Shown here: positions 8,814 through 17,846 of the stretch, piece after piece
How positions within the stretch are numbered: the first letter of the stretch is position 1
How the letters are laid out: the number at the start of each line of letters is the position of its first letter
Assembly (NCBI RefSeq): GCF_003352065.1
Contig: NZ_CP025803.1
Coordinates: 2,521,574-2,585,573 of the forward strand
Origin: Sulfitobacter sp. SK011
Lineage (GTDB): Bacteria > Pseudomonadota > Alphaproteobacteria > Rhodobacterales > Rhodobacteraceae
Direction: 5' to 3'
DNA length: 64,000 nucleotides
Program-made: the position numbers and the translations under genes
The notes under the pieces: generated by a model
Told to the model about the DNA's origin: nothing
What the model saw: only the letters and a program-made list of their open reading frames with translations
The model's database searches: none

Positions 8814-9944
8814 GTGGCCAAATTCGACCGCTATATGCTGTCGCAGCTTCTTGTGCTGTTTGGCTTTTTTGCGCTTGTGCTTGTGGCGTTGTTCTGGATC
8901 AACCGTGCGGTCGTTTTGTTTGACCGGTTGATCGGTGACGGCCAATCCGCCCTTGTTTTCCTTGAATTTACATCACTTGGCCTGCCCAAACTGATCACCA
9001 CCGTTCTGCCCATCGCGGCATTTGCCGGCGCGGTCTATGTGACCAACCGGATGATGAGCGAATCTGAATTGACCGTGCTGCAATCAACCGGGACCGGCCC
9101 ATGGCGGTTGGCGCGTCCGGTGCTGGCCTATGGCATCTGCGTCGCCCTCATGATGTCGATTTTGACGCATATTCTGGTGCCGCTGGCGCAGGCGCAGCTG
9201 AACCAGCGGGAAAATGAGATATCTCAGAACGTGACCGCGCGGCTCTTGACCGAAGGCACATTTTTGCATCCCACCGAAAAAGTCACCTTCTATACCCGCA
9301 CTATCGACGCCGATGGGGTGCTGCGCGATGTGTTTCTGTCTGATCGCCGAACCCCGAATGAAGGTGTGATCTACACCGCTGCCGAGGCATATCTTGTGCG
9401 CAACGGCGATGGGACAACCCTGATTATGGTCGATGGTCTGGCGCAACGGCTGAGCACCGTCGACAAACGTCTGGCCACGGCAAAGTTTCGCGATTTCTCG
9501 TTCGATATTTCTGCCCTTGTGGACAAAAGCACATCCGGCAGCCAATCCATCGGCAATATCACCACACCGGATCTCATATCAGATTGGTCAAATCTCGAAA
9601 AACGCACCGGAGCCACTGCGGGCGTCATTGCCGAGGAATACCATTCACGTTTTGCCCAACCCTTGTTTTGCATCATCGCGGCGATGATCGGGTTTTCGAC
9701 GCTGATGGTCGGCGGTTATTCACGGTTCGGCGTGTGGCGCGAAGTGGTGATCTCGTTTGGTCTGTTGATCACAATCGACGGCATCCGCGGGGTGTTGGTC
9801 GACCCTGTGCGCAGTGATGGATCTGCCTGGCCGCTGATGTATGTCCCGTCGGCAATTGGAATTATTCTGGTGCTGGCGATATTGTGGCAGGCATCACACC
9901 CCAATTGGCTGCGCCGTTTGCGCCGCAAAGAGGTTGCGCCATGA
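8814..9944 (+). CDS. lptF: LPS export ABC transporter permease LptF
   Basis: 376 residues. LptF and LptG form the inner-membrane part of the LptB2FG complex that extracts LPS toward the periplasmic bridge. The protein has the YjgP/YjgQ architecture: membrane segments near residues 14-34, 58-80 and 98-120, a periplasmic beta-jellyroll domain (about 125-265), and three C-terminal membrane segments. The start is a GTG at 8814 preceded by GGGGGA. It heads a long operon with lptG, lptD, surA, pdxA and rsmA, which couples LPS transport to outer-membrane biogenesis. Confidence 0.95.
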   Translation: MAKFDRYMLSQLLVLFGFFALVLVALFWINRAVVLFDRLIGDGQSALVFLEFTSLGLPKLITTVLPIAAFAGAVYVTNRMMSESELTVLQSTGTGPWRLARPVLAYGICVALMMSILTHILVPLAQAQLNQRENEISQNVTARLLTEGTFLHPTEKVTFYTRTIDADGVLRDVFLSDRRTPNEGVIYTAAEAYLVRNGDGTTLIMVDGLAQRLSTVDKRLATAKFRDFSFDISALVDKSTSGSQSIGNITTPDLISDWSNLEKRTGATAGVIAEEYHSRFAQPLFCIIAAMIGFSTLMVGGYSRFGVWREVVISFGLLITIDGIRGVLVDPVRSDGSAWPLMYVPSAIGIILVLAILWQASHPNWLRRLRRKEVAP

Positions 9945-11038
9945 TCCTGCACCTTTATTTCGCCCGCCGCTTTGCTGCGGTGTTCATGATGATCACCATT
10001 GTGCTCTTTGCGCTTGTGGTGCTGATTGATGGCGTTGATCAGGCGCGCAAATTCGGCAGCCTCAACATCGGCTGGAAAAACATCATGGGTCTGACCCTGC
10101 TGAACACGCCGCAAACCATTAACCTGATCCTGCCGCTGATCGTAATTCTGGCCACCGTCGCGCTGTTTATCTCACTCGCCCGGTCATCAGAAATGGTGGT
10201 CACGCGGGCAGCGGGGCGCTCTGCCATGCGGGCGCTGATTGCCCCTGTGGTTGTTGCCTTTATCATCGGTGTGATGGCAGTGGGTGTGTTGAACCCTATC
10301 GTTGCGGCCACTGGCAAACGGTATCTGCAATTGTCCGAGAGTTACCGCGCCGGTGGTGCCTCGGCCTTGTCGATCAGCGACGAAGGGTTGTGGCTGCGTC
10401 AGGGCAGCGCCCTGGGCCAGACCGTGATCCGGGCGTGGCGGTCAAACGATGATGCCTCTGTCCTTTATGACGTGACCTTCCTGTCGTATGCGCCGGATGG
10501 CGGACCAACACGCCGCATTGAGGCGGCGAGCGCGGCGCTCACCGATGTGGGATGGTCGTTGCGCGATGCAAAATCCTGGCCGCTGCAGGCAGGCACCAAT
10601 GCCGAAGGCAACGCGCAATACTACAAGAACCTGACCATACCTTCGACGCTGACCCTTGAACGCATCCGCGAAAGTATTGGCAAACCCGCCGCCGTTTCGA
10701 TCTATGATTTGCCTGAATTTATACTGCAACTTGAACAGGCAGGGTTCAGCCCGCGCCGCCACAAAGTGTGGCTTCAAACCGAGCTTGCGCGGCCATTTTT
10801 CCTGATCGCGATGGTTCTTGTTGCGAGCGCCTTTACCATGCGTCATACCAGATTTGGTGGTACAGGGATGGCTGTACTGGCATCTGTGCTATTGGGGTTT
10901 GGTTTGTATTTCATCCGCAGCTTTGCGCAAATCTTGGGCGAGAACGGTCAGATACCTGTGGTTTTGGCCGCTTGGGCCCCGCCGACGGCCGCCATCCTGC
11001 TGGCGTTGGGCTTGATCTTGCATGCAGAGGACGGCTGA
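9941..11038 (+). CDS. lptG: LPS export ABC transporter permease LptG
   Basis: 365 residues. It is the partner of LptF in the LptB2FG exporter. The layout is the same: N-terminal membrane helices (the first opens with LYFARRFAAVFMMITIVLFA), a periplasmic jellyroll domain with the SDEGLWLRQG segment, and C-terminal helices starting near residue 265. Its ATG overlaps the lptF stop as ATGA, which indicates translational coupling; longer upstream readings would lie inside lptF. The ATPase LptB is not encoded in this window. Confidence 0.95.
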   Translation: MILHLYFARRFAAVFMMITIVLFALVVLIDGVDQARKFGSLNIGWKNIMGLTLLNTPQTINLILPLIVILATVALFISLARSSEMVVTRAAGRSAMRALIAPVVVAFIIGVMAVGVLNPIVAATGKRYLQLSESYRAGGASALSISDEGLWLRQGSALGQTVIRAWRSNDDASVLYDVTFLSYAPDGGPTRRIEAASAALTDVGWSLRDAKSWPLQAGTNAEGNAQYYKNLTIPSTLTLERIRESIGKPAAVSIYDLPEFILQLEQAGFSPRRHKVWLQTELARPFFLIAMVLVASAFTMRHTRFGGTGMAVLASVLLGFGLYFIRSFAQILGENGQIPVVLAAWAPPTAAILLALGLILHAEDG

Positions 11039-11042
11039 TCAC

Positions 11043-13190
11043 ATGCGCCTTGTCCTTGCACTTATTGCCCTGATCTCGCTGCCAGCAGTGCTGGCGGCAC
11101 AGGACGCGCCCCCGGCGGCCGCCGTTTTGGTGGCAGATCAGGTGTTTATCACCCGCGACCGCACGTTGGTGGCACAAGGCAATGTCGAGGCATTTCAGGG
11201 CACGACCCGTATCCGCGCCCGGTCCATCCGCTACAGCCGACAAACCGGGTCCTTGGTCATTGAAGGTCCGATTGTACTAAGCGAAGGCGATGACACCATC
11301 ATTCTGGCCGATGCAGCGCAGCTTGATCAGGATCTGCAAACCGGCCTTCTGACGGGTGCGCGGCTGATCCTGGATCAGCAATTGCAACTGGCAGCAGTTC
11401 AGATCAATCGGGTCGAGGGTCGCTACAGCCAGCTTTACAAAACCGCCGTGACCTCTTGCAAGGTTTGCGAGGACGGCGAAGCGCCCCTTTGGCAAATCCG
11501 CGCAAGACGCGTTGTACATGACCAGCTCGAACAGCAGCTTTTTTTCGACGATGCGCAGTTTCGCATCAAGAACATCCCGGTCTTTTACCTGCCCCGGCTG
11601 CGGCTGCCAGATCCGACATTGGACCGCGCCACTGGCTTTTTGACGCCCTCCATCCGCACCACATCGCAGTTGGGCACCGGCCTCAAGATCCCGTATTTCA
11701 TCAAAATAGGCGACAGGCGCGACCTGACCGTGACACCCTATCTGTCCAGCAGTACCCGTACCCTTGAGTTGCGCTATCGGCAGGCATACAGAACCGGACG
11801 CATTGAATTCAACGGCGCAGTGTCGCGCGATGATGAACGCCCCGGCAAAACCCGCGCGTATCTTTTCGGGTTCGGACACTTTGATCTGGCGCGCGATTAC
11901 AAGCTGAACTTTGCGATTGAGACAACCGGCGACCACGCCTATCTGACGGAATATGGGTATTCGGGCAAAGACAGGCTGACATCAGAACTGACCGTAAGTC
12001 GGGCGCGCCGGGACCAATATGTCCGTGCCAGCCTCTTTAATTTTGAATCCCTGCGCGACAACGAAGACAATGACACTTTGCCCACGCTGGTATTGGACGG
12101 TGAATACGAGCGGCGTTACTTCCCCGCGTCCATGGGTGGCGAGGTGCGCGTAGCATTGCAGGCGCACAGCCATCGGCGCAGTTCCGACCTGAGCATCGAT
12201 GGACCGGACCCAGACCTGATCGTGGACGGACGCGATGTGGCGCGGATCAATGGCGAGGTTGACTGGCTGCGGCGTCTGACATTGCAATCAGGGGTGGTGG
12301 CAGATTTTCGTGTCGGTGCCAATTTTGGCTTTTTCGACATCACGCAGGATTCAACCTTTGCCCAGAACCATTCGGACTTTGTGCCACATGCAGCGCTGGC
12401 GGTGCGCTATCCGATGGTGCGCCGGGGCCGCAACGGTGTCGTGCAAACCTTGGAACCCGTGGCACAGCTTGGGTGGATTGGTGGCGACCGCCTTGTCATT
12501 CCCAACGAAGAAAGCACCCGCGTCGAATTCGACGAAGGCAACCTGCTGGCATTGTCACGTTTTCCACGCCCTGATCGCCGCGAACGCCATGGGATCGCCG
12601 CCGTGGGCCTGAACTGGTCCCGCATCGATCCCGCAGGCTGGGACGCGCATATCACCGTGGGTCAGGTGCTGCGCGAAAAGGCGGACCCGGCATTCACCAA
12701 CACCTCCGGATTGGCCGGCACCTCGTCTGATCTGTTGCTTGCGGGCCAGATCAAGACCGCGAACGGCCTGTCACTGACGGGGCGCAGCATTTTTGACAAA
12801 GAGTTCAAGTTCTCCAAAGCCGAACTGCGCGGCGACTGGGACTTCGCGCGGGGCAGCATGGGCGGCAGTTATGTCTGGCTTGACGCTGACCCGGCCGAGG
12901 CCCGCCCCCAGGACATCTCGGAAATATCACTGGATGGCCTGTACAAAATCAGCAGCGCATGGTCTGCCAGCGCAGACTATCGCTTTGACATCGCCGATGA
13001 CCGCTCCGCAACGGCGGGCTTTGGTCTGACCTATTACAATGAATGTGTCACGGTCGACCTTTCGGTCAATCGCCGCTATTCGTCCTCAACAAGTGTTGAG
13101 CCCTCTACCAATATCGGGTTTAACATCGGCCTAAGGGGTTTTGCCGCCTCAACCGGAAAAGAAAGATACGTGCGCTCATGTCGGAACTAA
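11043..13190 (+). CDS. lptD: LPS assembly outer-membrane protein LptD
   Basis: 715 residues. LptD inserts LPS into the outer leaflet together with LptE. A signal peptide (residues 1-19) is followed by an OstA/LptA-like beta-jellyroll domain (about 25-130) and the large beta-barrel domain (about 200-715). Two cysteines follow the jellyroll (139 and 142, in TSCKVCED) and two lie near the C-terminus (in NECVT and the terminal SCRN), matching the two-plus-two cysteine arrangement that forms the essential disulfides in relatives. It follows lptG by 4 bases and its end overlaps the surA-like gene. Confidence 0.94.
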   Translation: MRLVLALIALISLPAVLAAQDAPPAAAVLVADQVFITRDRTLVAQGNVEAFQGTTRIRARSIRYSRQTGSLVIEGPIVLSEGDDTIILADAAQLDQDLQTGLLTGARLILDQQLQLAAVQINRVEGRYSQLYKTAVTSCKVCEDGEAPLWQIRARRVVHDQLEQQLFFDDAQFRIKNIPVFYLPRLRLPDPTLDRATGFLTPSIRTTSQLGTGLKIPYFIKIGDRRDLTVTPYLSSSTRTLELRYRQAYRTGRIEFNGAVSRDDERPGKTRAYLFGFGHFDLARDYKLNFAIETTGDHAYLTEYGYSGKDRLTSELTVSRARRDQYVRASLFNFESLRDNEDNDTLPTLVLDGEYERRYFPASMGGEVRVALQAHSHRRSSDLSIDGPDPDLIVDGRDVARINGEVDWLRRLTLQSGVVADFRVGANFGFFDITQDSTFAQNHSDFVPHAALAVRYPMVRRGRNGVVQTLEPVAQLGWIGGDRLVIPNEESTRVEFDEGNLLALSRFPRPDRRERHGIAAVGLNWSRIDPAGWDAHITVGQVLREKADPAFTNTSGLAGTSSDLLLAGQIKTANGLSLTGRSIFDKEFKFSKAELRGDWDFARGSMGGSYVWLDADPAEARPQDISEISLDGLYKISSAWSASADYRFDIADDRSATAGFGLTYYNECVTVDLSVNRRYSSSTSVEPSTNIGFNIGLRGFAASTGKERYVRSCRN

Positions 13191-14419
13191 TCAAAATGAA
13201 ATTTTCCAAACTGATCCGATGCATTGCCGCCTTTGGCCTGATCGCAGTGATGGGTCAGGGTGCTGCGGCGCAGAACTTGTATGCACCGGTTGCGCAGGTC
13301 AACGATTCTGTGGTGACGGAATTTGAGGTCCAGCAGCGGCAGCGGTTCCTGCAATTGCTGAATGCGCCCGGTTCTGATCGTAAAAGCGTGGTTGACGGGC
13401 TGATCGATGACCGGTTGCGCAGCGCACTGATGCGCCAGGCGGGCGGCGAGCTTTCCCCCGAAGAGGTCCGACAGGGCCAGACCGACTTTGCCGCAAGGGC
13501 AAACCTGACCGCAGAAGAATTCATCACCGCTCTGGGCCAGTCTGGTGTGGACGAGGAAACCTTTCGCGATTTTGTGACCATATCAGTGCTGTGGCGTGAT
13601 TATGTCCGCGCCCGCTATGGCAACACCGTGACCATTTCGGACGCCGAAATTGACCGCGCCCTTGGGGCGGACGGGTCAGGCTCCGGCATTCGCGTTCTGT
13701 TGTCCGAGATAATCATTCCCGCCCCTCCCCAAAACGCCGCGCGGGTTGCGGCATTGGCGGATCAGATTTCCCAAACCCAGTCCGAGGCAGAGTTCTCAAG
13801 CTATGCGCGCCGCTATTCCGCAACAGCATCGCGCGGCAACGGCGGCCGGATGCCCTGGACACCGCTTGAAAAGCTGCCGCCTTCCTTGCACCCGATCATT
13901 CTGGCTTTGGCCCCGGGTGAAGTGACCGCCCCGCTGCCAATTCCGAACGCTATCGCGCTCTTCCAGCTGCGCGGGATTGAGGAAACCGGAACCCCCTCAC
14001 GCGCCTATTCCGAGATTGACTATGCAGCCTATTACATTCCCGGTGGCCGGTCAGAGGCTGGATTGGCGCAAGCGGCCAAAGTGCGCGCCAAGGTTGATGT
14101 CTGTGATGATCTTTATGGCATCGCCAAGGGACAGCCCGCCGAAGTGCTTGACCGTGGGGCCAAAAAGCCCGGCGAAATTCCGCAAGATGTCGCCATTGAA
14201 CTGGCCAAGCTTGATCCCGGTGAATCCTCCATTGCGCTGACCCGCGCGGATGGCCAGACGCTGGTGTTCCTGATGCTGTGCAACCGCACCGCCGAAGCCA
14301 ACGCTGAGGTTGACCGCGACAGCGTGATCGCATCCATCCGCCAGCGCAAATTGCAGGGCTACGCCGATCAATTGCTCGAACAGCTGCGTGCGGATGCCCA
14401 AATTTCGATAAATGAGTAA
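13178..14419 (+). CDS. surA: Periplasmic SurA-like chaperone/peptidyl-prolyl isomerase
   Basis: 413 residues. SurA carries unfolded outer-membrane proteins to the BAM complex. A signal peptide follows the residues MSELIK: the core KLIRCIAAFGLIAVMGQGAA ends at an AQ cleavage site. A SurA N-terminal domain comes next, with a parvulin-like domain around residues 165-265 (the RGNGGRMPW segment is recognisable) and a helical C-terminus. A second ATG at 13196 gives a more typical signal peptide, so the true start may be there. It overlaps lptD by 13 bases and pdxA by 8. Placement after lptD, its best-known client, is conserved. Confidence 0.88.
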   Translation: MSELIKMKFSKLIRCIAAFGLIAVMGQGAAAQNLYAPVAQVNDSVVTEFEVQQRQRFLQLLNAPGSDRKSVVDGLIDDRLRSALMRQAGGELSPEEVRQGQTDFAARANLTAEEFITALGQSGVDEETFRDFVTISVLWRDYVRARYGNTVTISDAEIDRALGADGSGSGIRVLLSEIIIPAPPQNAARVAALADQISQTQSEAEFSSYARRYSATASRGNGGRMPWTPLEKLPPSLHPIILALAPGEVTAPLPIPNAIALFQLRGIEETGTPSRAYSEIDYAAYYIPGGRSEAGLAQAAKVRAKVDVCDDLYGIAKGQPAEVLDRGAKKPGEIPQDVAIELAKLDPGESSIALTRADGQTLVFLMLCNRTAEANAEVDRDSVIASIRQRKLQGYADQLLEQLRADAQISINE

Positions 14420-15389
14420 CGGCACCGGCCCGGTCGTCATTTCCTGCGGCGAACCTGCGGGGATCGGACCGGAGGTTGCCGCGCAAGCTTGGTCGGCCAT
14501 CGGCGCTGAAATCCCGATGCTCTGGCTTGGCGATCCGCGTCATCTGCCGCGCGACATACCGCACCGTATCATCCAATCCGCAGATCAGGCGATGACGATC
14601 TGCGCCGATGCCTTGCCCGTTCTGGCCTTTGATTTTGGCAGTGACGCGGTCCAAGGACACCCGCAACCGGGTCATGCGCAAGGGGTGATTGACATGATTG
14701 CAAAAGGCGTTGCGATGGTGCGTGACGGTCAGGCCGCAGCGCTGTGCACAGCGCCCATTCACAAAAAGGCGCTGAAAGACGGGGCCGGTTTCGCCTACCC
14801 CGGCCATACCGAATATCTGGCGGCCCTTGGCGGGGTGGATGATGTGGTGATGATGCTCGCCTCTGACCAATTGCGTGTGGTCCCGGCAACCATCCACATC
14901 GCCTTGGAACAGGTCCCGCATCAACTGACCCCAAAGGGGTTGCGCCGCACGATCGAGATCACCCATGCCAGCCTGAAGGGCCATTTCGGCATTGCGTCTC
15001 CACGCATCGCCGTTGCGGGTCTGAACCCGCATGCGGGTGAAGGCGGCACAATGGGCACGCAGGAACGTGACTGGATGACACCCTTGCTGGCTGAAATGCG
15101 GTCAGAAGGGTTTGATCTGACCGGTCCCCTGCCGGCCGACACGATGTTTCACGCCACCGCGCGCGCGCGCTATGACGTGGCCATCGCCATGTACCACGAT
15201 CAGGCGCTGATCCCGATCAAGACACTTGATTTCGACAAAGGTGTGAATGTGACCCTCGGCTTGCCGTTCATCCGCACCTCGCCCGACCATGGCACCGCCT
15301 TTGATATTGCCGGAAAGGGCATCGCCAACCCAACCAGCATGATTGAGGCTGTTAAACTGGCGCACCACATGGCCAAGCGCAGCCGATGA
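14412..15389 (+). CDS. pdxA: 4-hydroxythreonine-4-phosphate dehydrogenase
   Basis: 325 residues. PdxA oxidises 4-phosphohydroxy-L-threonine in the DXP-dependent route to pyridoxal phosphate. Landmarks are the opening [15 protein letters not shown] segment, [17 protein letters not shown] with a metal-binding His, [16 protein letters not shown], and [20 protein letters not shown]. The ATG lies inside the surA stop region (8-base overlap). The surA-pdxA-rsmA order is widespread in Proteobacteria. Confidence 0.96.
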   Translation: MSNGTGPVVISCGEPAGIGPEVAAQAWSAIGAEIPMLWLGDPRHLPRDIPHRIIQSADQAMTICADALPVLAFDFGSDAVQGHPQPGHAQGVIDMIAKGVAMVRDGQAAALCTAPIHKKALKDGAGFAYPGHTEYLAALGGVDDVVMMLASDQLRVVPATIHIALEQVPHQLTPKGLRRTIEITHASLKGHFGIASPRIAVAGLNPHAGEGGTMGTQERDWMTPLLAEMRSEGFDLTGPLPADTMFHATARARYDVAIAMYHDQALIPIKTLDFDKGVNVTLGLPFIRTSPDHGTAFDIAGKGIANPTSMIEAVKLAHHMAKRSR

Positions 15390-15390
15390 T

Positions 15391-15417
15391 GTTTCATTGT
15401 TCCAAAAATACACATAT
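15391..15417. repeat. Gene-end motif (copy C)
   Basis: The reverse strand reads GTGTATTTTTGGAACAATGAAA, a relative of the sequences at 5410-5436, 21471-21494 and 59711-59737. It sits in the 61-base gap between pdxA and rsmA, followed by a G/C-rich stretch that could fold. Confidence 0.35.
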
Positions 15418-15450
15418 CCCGGCCCCGCCCCCCGGCGCGAGGTGCGCAAG

Positions 15451-16302
15451 ATGAGCGCCATCGACACCCTGCCGCCCCTGCGCGACGTGATCGCCAGCCA
15501 CGGCCTCTCCGCGCGCAAATCACTGGGGCAGAACTTCCTGCTGGATCTGAACCTGACGGCCAAGATTGCCCGGCAGGCCGGTGACCTGAGCGCCTGTGAT
15601 GTGCTTGAAATCGGTCCCGGCCCCGGCGGGCTGACCCGTGGATTGCTGTCTGAGGGGGCGCGCCATGTGCTGTCGATTGAAAAAGACGCACGCTGCCTGC
15701 CGGCTTTGGCCGAGATCGCAGCGGCCTATCCCGGCAGGCTGACGGTCATCGAAGGGGACGCCCTTGAAATTGATCCCCTCGCCCATCTGACACCGCCGAT
15801 CCGGGTTGCAGCGAACCTGCCATACAATGTCGGCACTGAACTCCTGGTGCGTTGGCTGACCCCGCCGACTTGGCCGCCGTTCTGGCAAAGCCTGACGTTG
15901 ATGTTTCAGCGCGAGGTCGCAGAGCGGATCGTCGCCGCCCCCGGCTCCAAGGCCTATGGTCGTCTGGCCATACTCGCGCAATGGCGCAGCGATGCCCGCA
16001 TTGTCATGCAATTGCCGCCCGGTGCCTTCACGCCGCCGCCAAAGGTATCCTCAAGCGTGGTGCATCTCACCGCCCTGCCCGCTCCGCGCTTTCCCGCTGA
16101 TCCCGCCACGCTCAGCCGGATTGTCGCCACCGCTTTTAATCAGCGCCGCAAAATGCTGCGTGCAGCCCTCAAAGGGGCGGCACCAGACATCGAAGACCAT
16201 CTGCGCGCCGCTGGCATCAAACCCACCGACCGCGCCGAGCAGATCCCGCTTGAAGGCTTCTGTGCGCTGGCCCGCGAAATCGAAAAGGCTGCCAAAGCAT
16301 GA
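15451..16302 (+). CDS. rsmA: 16S rRNA dimethyladenosine transferase
   Basis: 283 residues. RsmA (KsgA) dimethylates two adjacent adenines near the 3' end of 16S rRNA during 30S assembly. Motifs are SLGQNFLLD at the N-terminus, the SAM-binding [14 protein letters not shown] segment, and the catalytic NLPYNV motif; ending FNQRRKMLR and a C-terminal helical domain are typical. The ATG at 15451 follows an AGGTG site; the longer upstream reading lies within pdxA. The next gene starts within its stop codon. Confidence 0.96.
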   Translation: MSAIDTLPPLRDVIASHGLSARKSLGQNFLLDLNLTAKIARQAGDLSACDVLEIGPGPGGLTRGLLSEGARHVLSIEKDARCLPALAEIAAAYPGRLTVIEGDALEIDPLAHLTPPIRVAANLPYNVGTELLVRWLTPPTWPPFWQSLTLMFQREVAERIVAAPGSKAYGRLAILAQWRSDARIVMQLPPGAFTPPPKVSSSVVHLTALPAPRFPADPATLSRIVATAFNQRRKMLRAALKGAAPDIEDHLRAAGIKPTDRAEQIPLEGFCALAREIEKAAKA

Positions 16303-16880
16303 TCAGATTACTCGCCCTGCTCTTTTCACTTGCAGTGCTGAGCGCCTGTGCCGCCGGACACGGGGAAAACGGACCGCCACGCGGATCAGAGGCTCAGATC
16401 GCCCAACTGGCCCAAAGCCTGCGCGCACTTGACCCGCAGGTGGACCCCAGCGAGGCCGCCCGCGCGGCGCGAATCTCCTATGAATATTCCCACACCCTTG
16501 CGATTGCCTATCAAATCACCGATGCGCCGCTGGTACACAACGCCAAGGTCAACCGCGGTGAAAAACCACGCGGCCTGTGCCGCCACTGGGCCGAAGATAT
16601 GGAGGCACGCCTGAACCAAGAGGGCTTTAAAACGCTTGAGGTTCACCGCGCCATCGCCAACGCCAACAAACGCTTCCTGATCGAACACAGCAGCGCCGTG
16701 ATTTCGGCGCGCGGCGATTCGATGGAACAAGGCATCGTGGTAGACCCCTGGCGCATGGGTGGCGTGCTGTTTTGGTCGCGCGTTCCCGAGGACCCCAAAT
16801 ACCCGTGGCGGCGTCGATTTGACGTGCAGCGCGAAAAAGGGCTGGTGCGCTATGCGCTGCCGGGGGAAATGCAAGGCTAA
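16299..16880 (+). CDS. Lipoprotein with a possible Cys-His-Asp catalytic triad
   Basis: 193 residues. A short signal peptide ends in the lipobox LSAC with Cys17 as the lipidated residue, so the mature protein should be membrane-anchored in the periplasm. Three short motifs stand out in order: [10 protein letters not shown] with Cys94, IEHSSAVI with His130, and VVDPWR with Asp149. This order and local sequence resemble transglutaminase-like or papain-fold peptidases, but no named family is recognised and the activity is inferred. The ATG overlaps the rsmA stop as ATGA, making it the last gene of the lpt operon. Confidence 0.7.
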   Translation: MIRLLALLFSLAVLSACAAGHGENGPPRGSEAQIAQLAQSLRALDPQVDPSEAARAARISYEYSHTLAIAYQITDAPLVHNAKVNRGEKPRGLCRHWAEDMEARLNQEGFKTLEVHRAIANANKRFLIEHSSAVISARGDSMEQGIVVDPWRMGGVLFWSRVPEDPKYPWRRRFDVQREKGLVRYALPGEMQG

Positions 16881-17069
16881 ACGCACCGCTGCACTGCACC
16901 TGCCTTGGGCGATTTGACGCAGGCTTCATCTGGGGAAACTGGCTTTTGTGCCGAAACATCCGGACGTTCCCCACTGGCCTGATCAGCGTATTGAAATGAC
17001 GGCTTGAGGTGTTTGGCATGACGGGAAGGCTACCCGCTCATAATTTGATCAAATTCCAGATGAGACGTA
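16881..17069. other. Intergenic stretch with a possible coding remnant
   Basis: No intact gene is seen. On the reverse strand, about 45 codons (17025 down to 16882) stay open and read like protein, including SFQYADQASGERPDVSAQKP and ending QRCV, but there is no start codon and an in-frame stop precedes it. It may be the decayed tail of a gene. Together with the GNAT pseudogene it marks a small degraded patch next to the lpt operon. Confidence 0.3.
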
Positions 17070-17501
17070 ATGATGGCACCGCAACCGATTGAAACAAACG
17101 ATCCAATCCTCTTACTGCGCATGGCCACAGCAGAGGATGCGGGCTTGTTGGTAGACTTCATGAAAACTTGGTGCCTACCAGGAAATGGCTGATGAGATCA
17201 CTGCAACCACAGCAGAGATAGAAAGATTGCTCCGCGAAAACCTTGGCGAAGCGGTGATCGGCTACTACTCCGGCAAACCTGCCGGGTTTGTATATTCTTG
17301 CAAAAAATCATCCGCTTTCACGGGCCGCTCTGGGCTCTTTATAGATGGTTTTCTAATAGACGATGATGTGCGGCACAAAGGTCTGGGTAAGATCATGATG
17401 GCCTATATGTGCAAGTACGCAATTGAGAGGAACTGCCAAATGCTTGAGTGGGGTGCCTCGACTGGAACGCGCCGACAATCCAGTTTTACAGGCAATTATA
17501 G
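17070..17501 (+). pseudogene. GNAT N-acetyltransferase with two frameshifts
   Basis: Three pieces of one acetyltransferase lie in different frames. Frame 0 from the ATG at 17070 gives ILLLRMATAEDAGLLVDFM, then stops. Frame +1 picks up near 17167 with LGAYQEMADEITATTAEIER, and continues through the acetyl-CoA motif DVRHKGLGKIMMAYM to MLEWG. Frame 0 resumes near 17457 with LDWNAPTIQFYRQL, the usual GNAT ending, and stops at 17499-17501. The shifts fall at an A-run (about 17163-17166) and a G-run (about 17450-17453), so sequencing error is possible, but the early stop also truncates the C-terminus. An intact frame from 17185 to 17520 exists but lacks the N-terminal strand. Confidence 0.7.
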
Positions 17502-17536
17502 CGTTTTCGAACTAACTTGAGACATCTTGCATCACC

Positions 17537-17596
17537 TAACGCGTTGAAATCTTTGATTTCAGTCAGCGTTAGTTGATTCAGTTTTTTCGAAAACTG
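17537..17596. repeat. Two consecutive hairpins downstream of the GNAT pseudogene
   Basis: The first is a two-part inverted repeat: CTAACGC (17537-17543) pairs with GCGTTAG (17566-17572), and inside it GAAATC (17546-17551) pairs with GATTTC (17555-17560). The second is CAGTTTT-TTCG-AAAACTG (17579-17596), a perfect 7-bp stem with a stable TTCG loop. They could be terminators of the decayed gene or ends of a small mobile element. Confidence 0.6.
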
Positions 17597-17810
17597 CTTT
17601 AGGAGCCTACAGCATCGACAACATGCGGATTTACAGATTTGGTCCGGATCAGCTGCATGCGAATGCTGCAACTTTCAAGGGATAGGAAATCTCGAGACGC
17701 TTCCGAAGCGGGGGGGGGGGCGGACGGCATGCAAGCAGGCTTGAGAAAAATAGCCAATTCATCAGACCGGCAACAATTCTTACACGATCAAAAGGACCGC
17801 TCCCTCCAAG
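17597..17810. other. Non-coding stretch with an 11-G homopolymer
   Basis: No gene with a credible start, ribosome binding site or protein-like translation is seen on either strand. The only landmark is a run of eleven G (17710-17720), unusually long for a bacterial genome, which is a candidate for slippage or assembly error. Confidence 0.5.
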
Positions 17811-17836
17811 AAAAAGGCCCCGCATCCCGCGAGGCC
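17811..17836 (-). terminator. Rho-independent terminator of the DUF4167 gene
   Basis: On the reverse strand the stem GGCCTCGC pairs with GCGGGGCC (one mismatch) around a short loop, followed directly by TTTTTC. It lies 11 bases past the stop codon of the DUF4167 gene. Confidence 0.8.
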
Positions 17837-17846
17837 CTTGTCTAAA

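Noticed and set aside
12900-13190. Idea that LptD lacks its C-terminal cysteines.
   Set aside because: Both are present (NECVT and terminal SCRN), so the disulfide pattern is normal.
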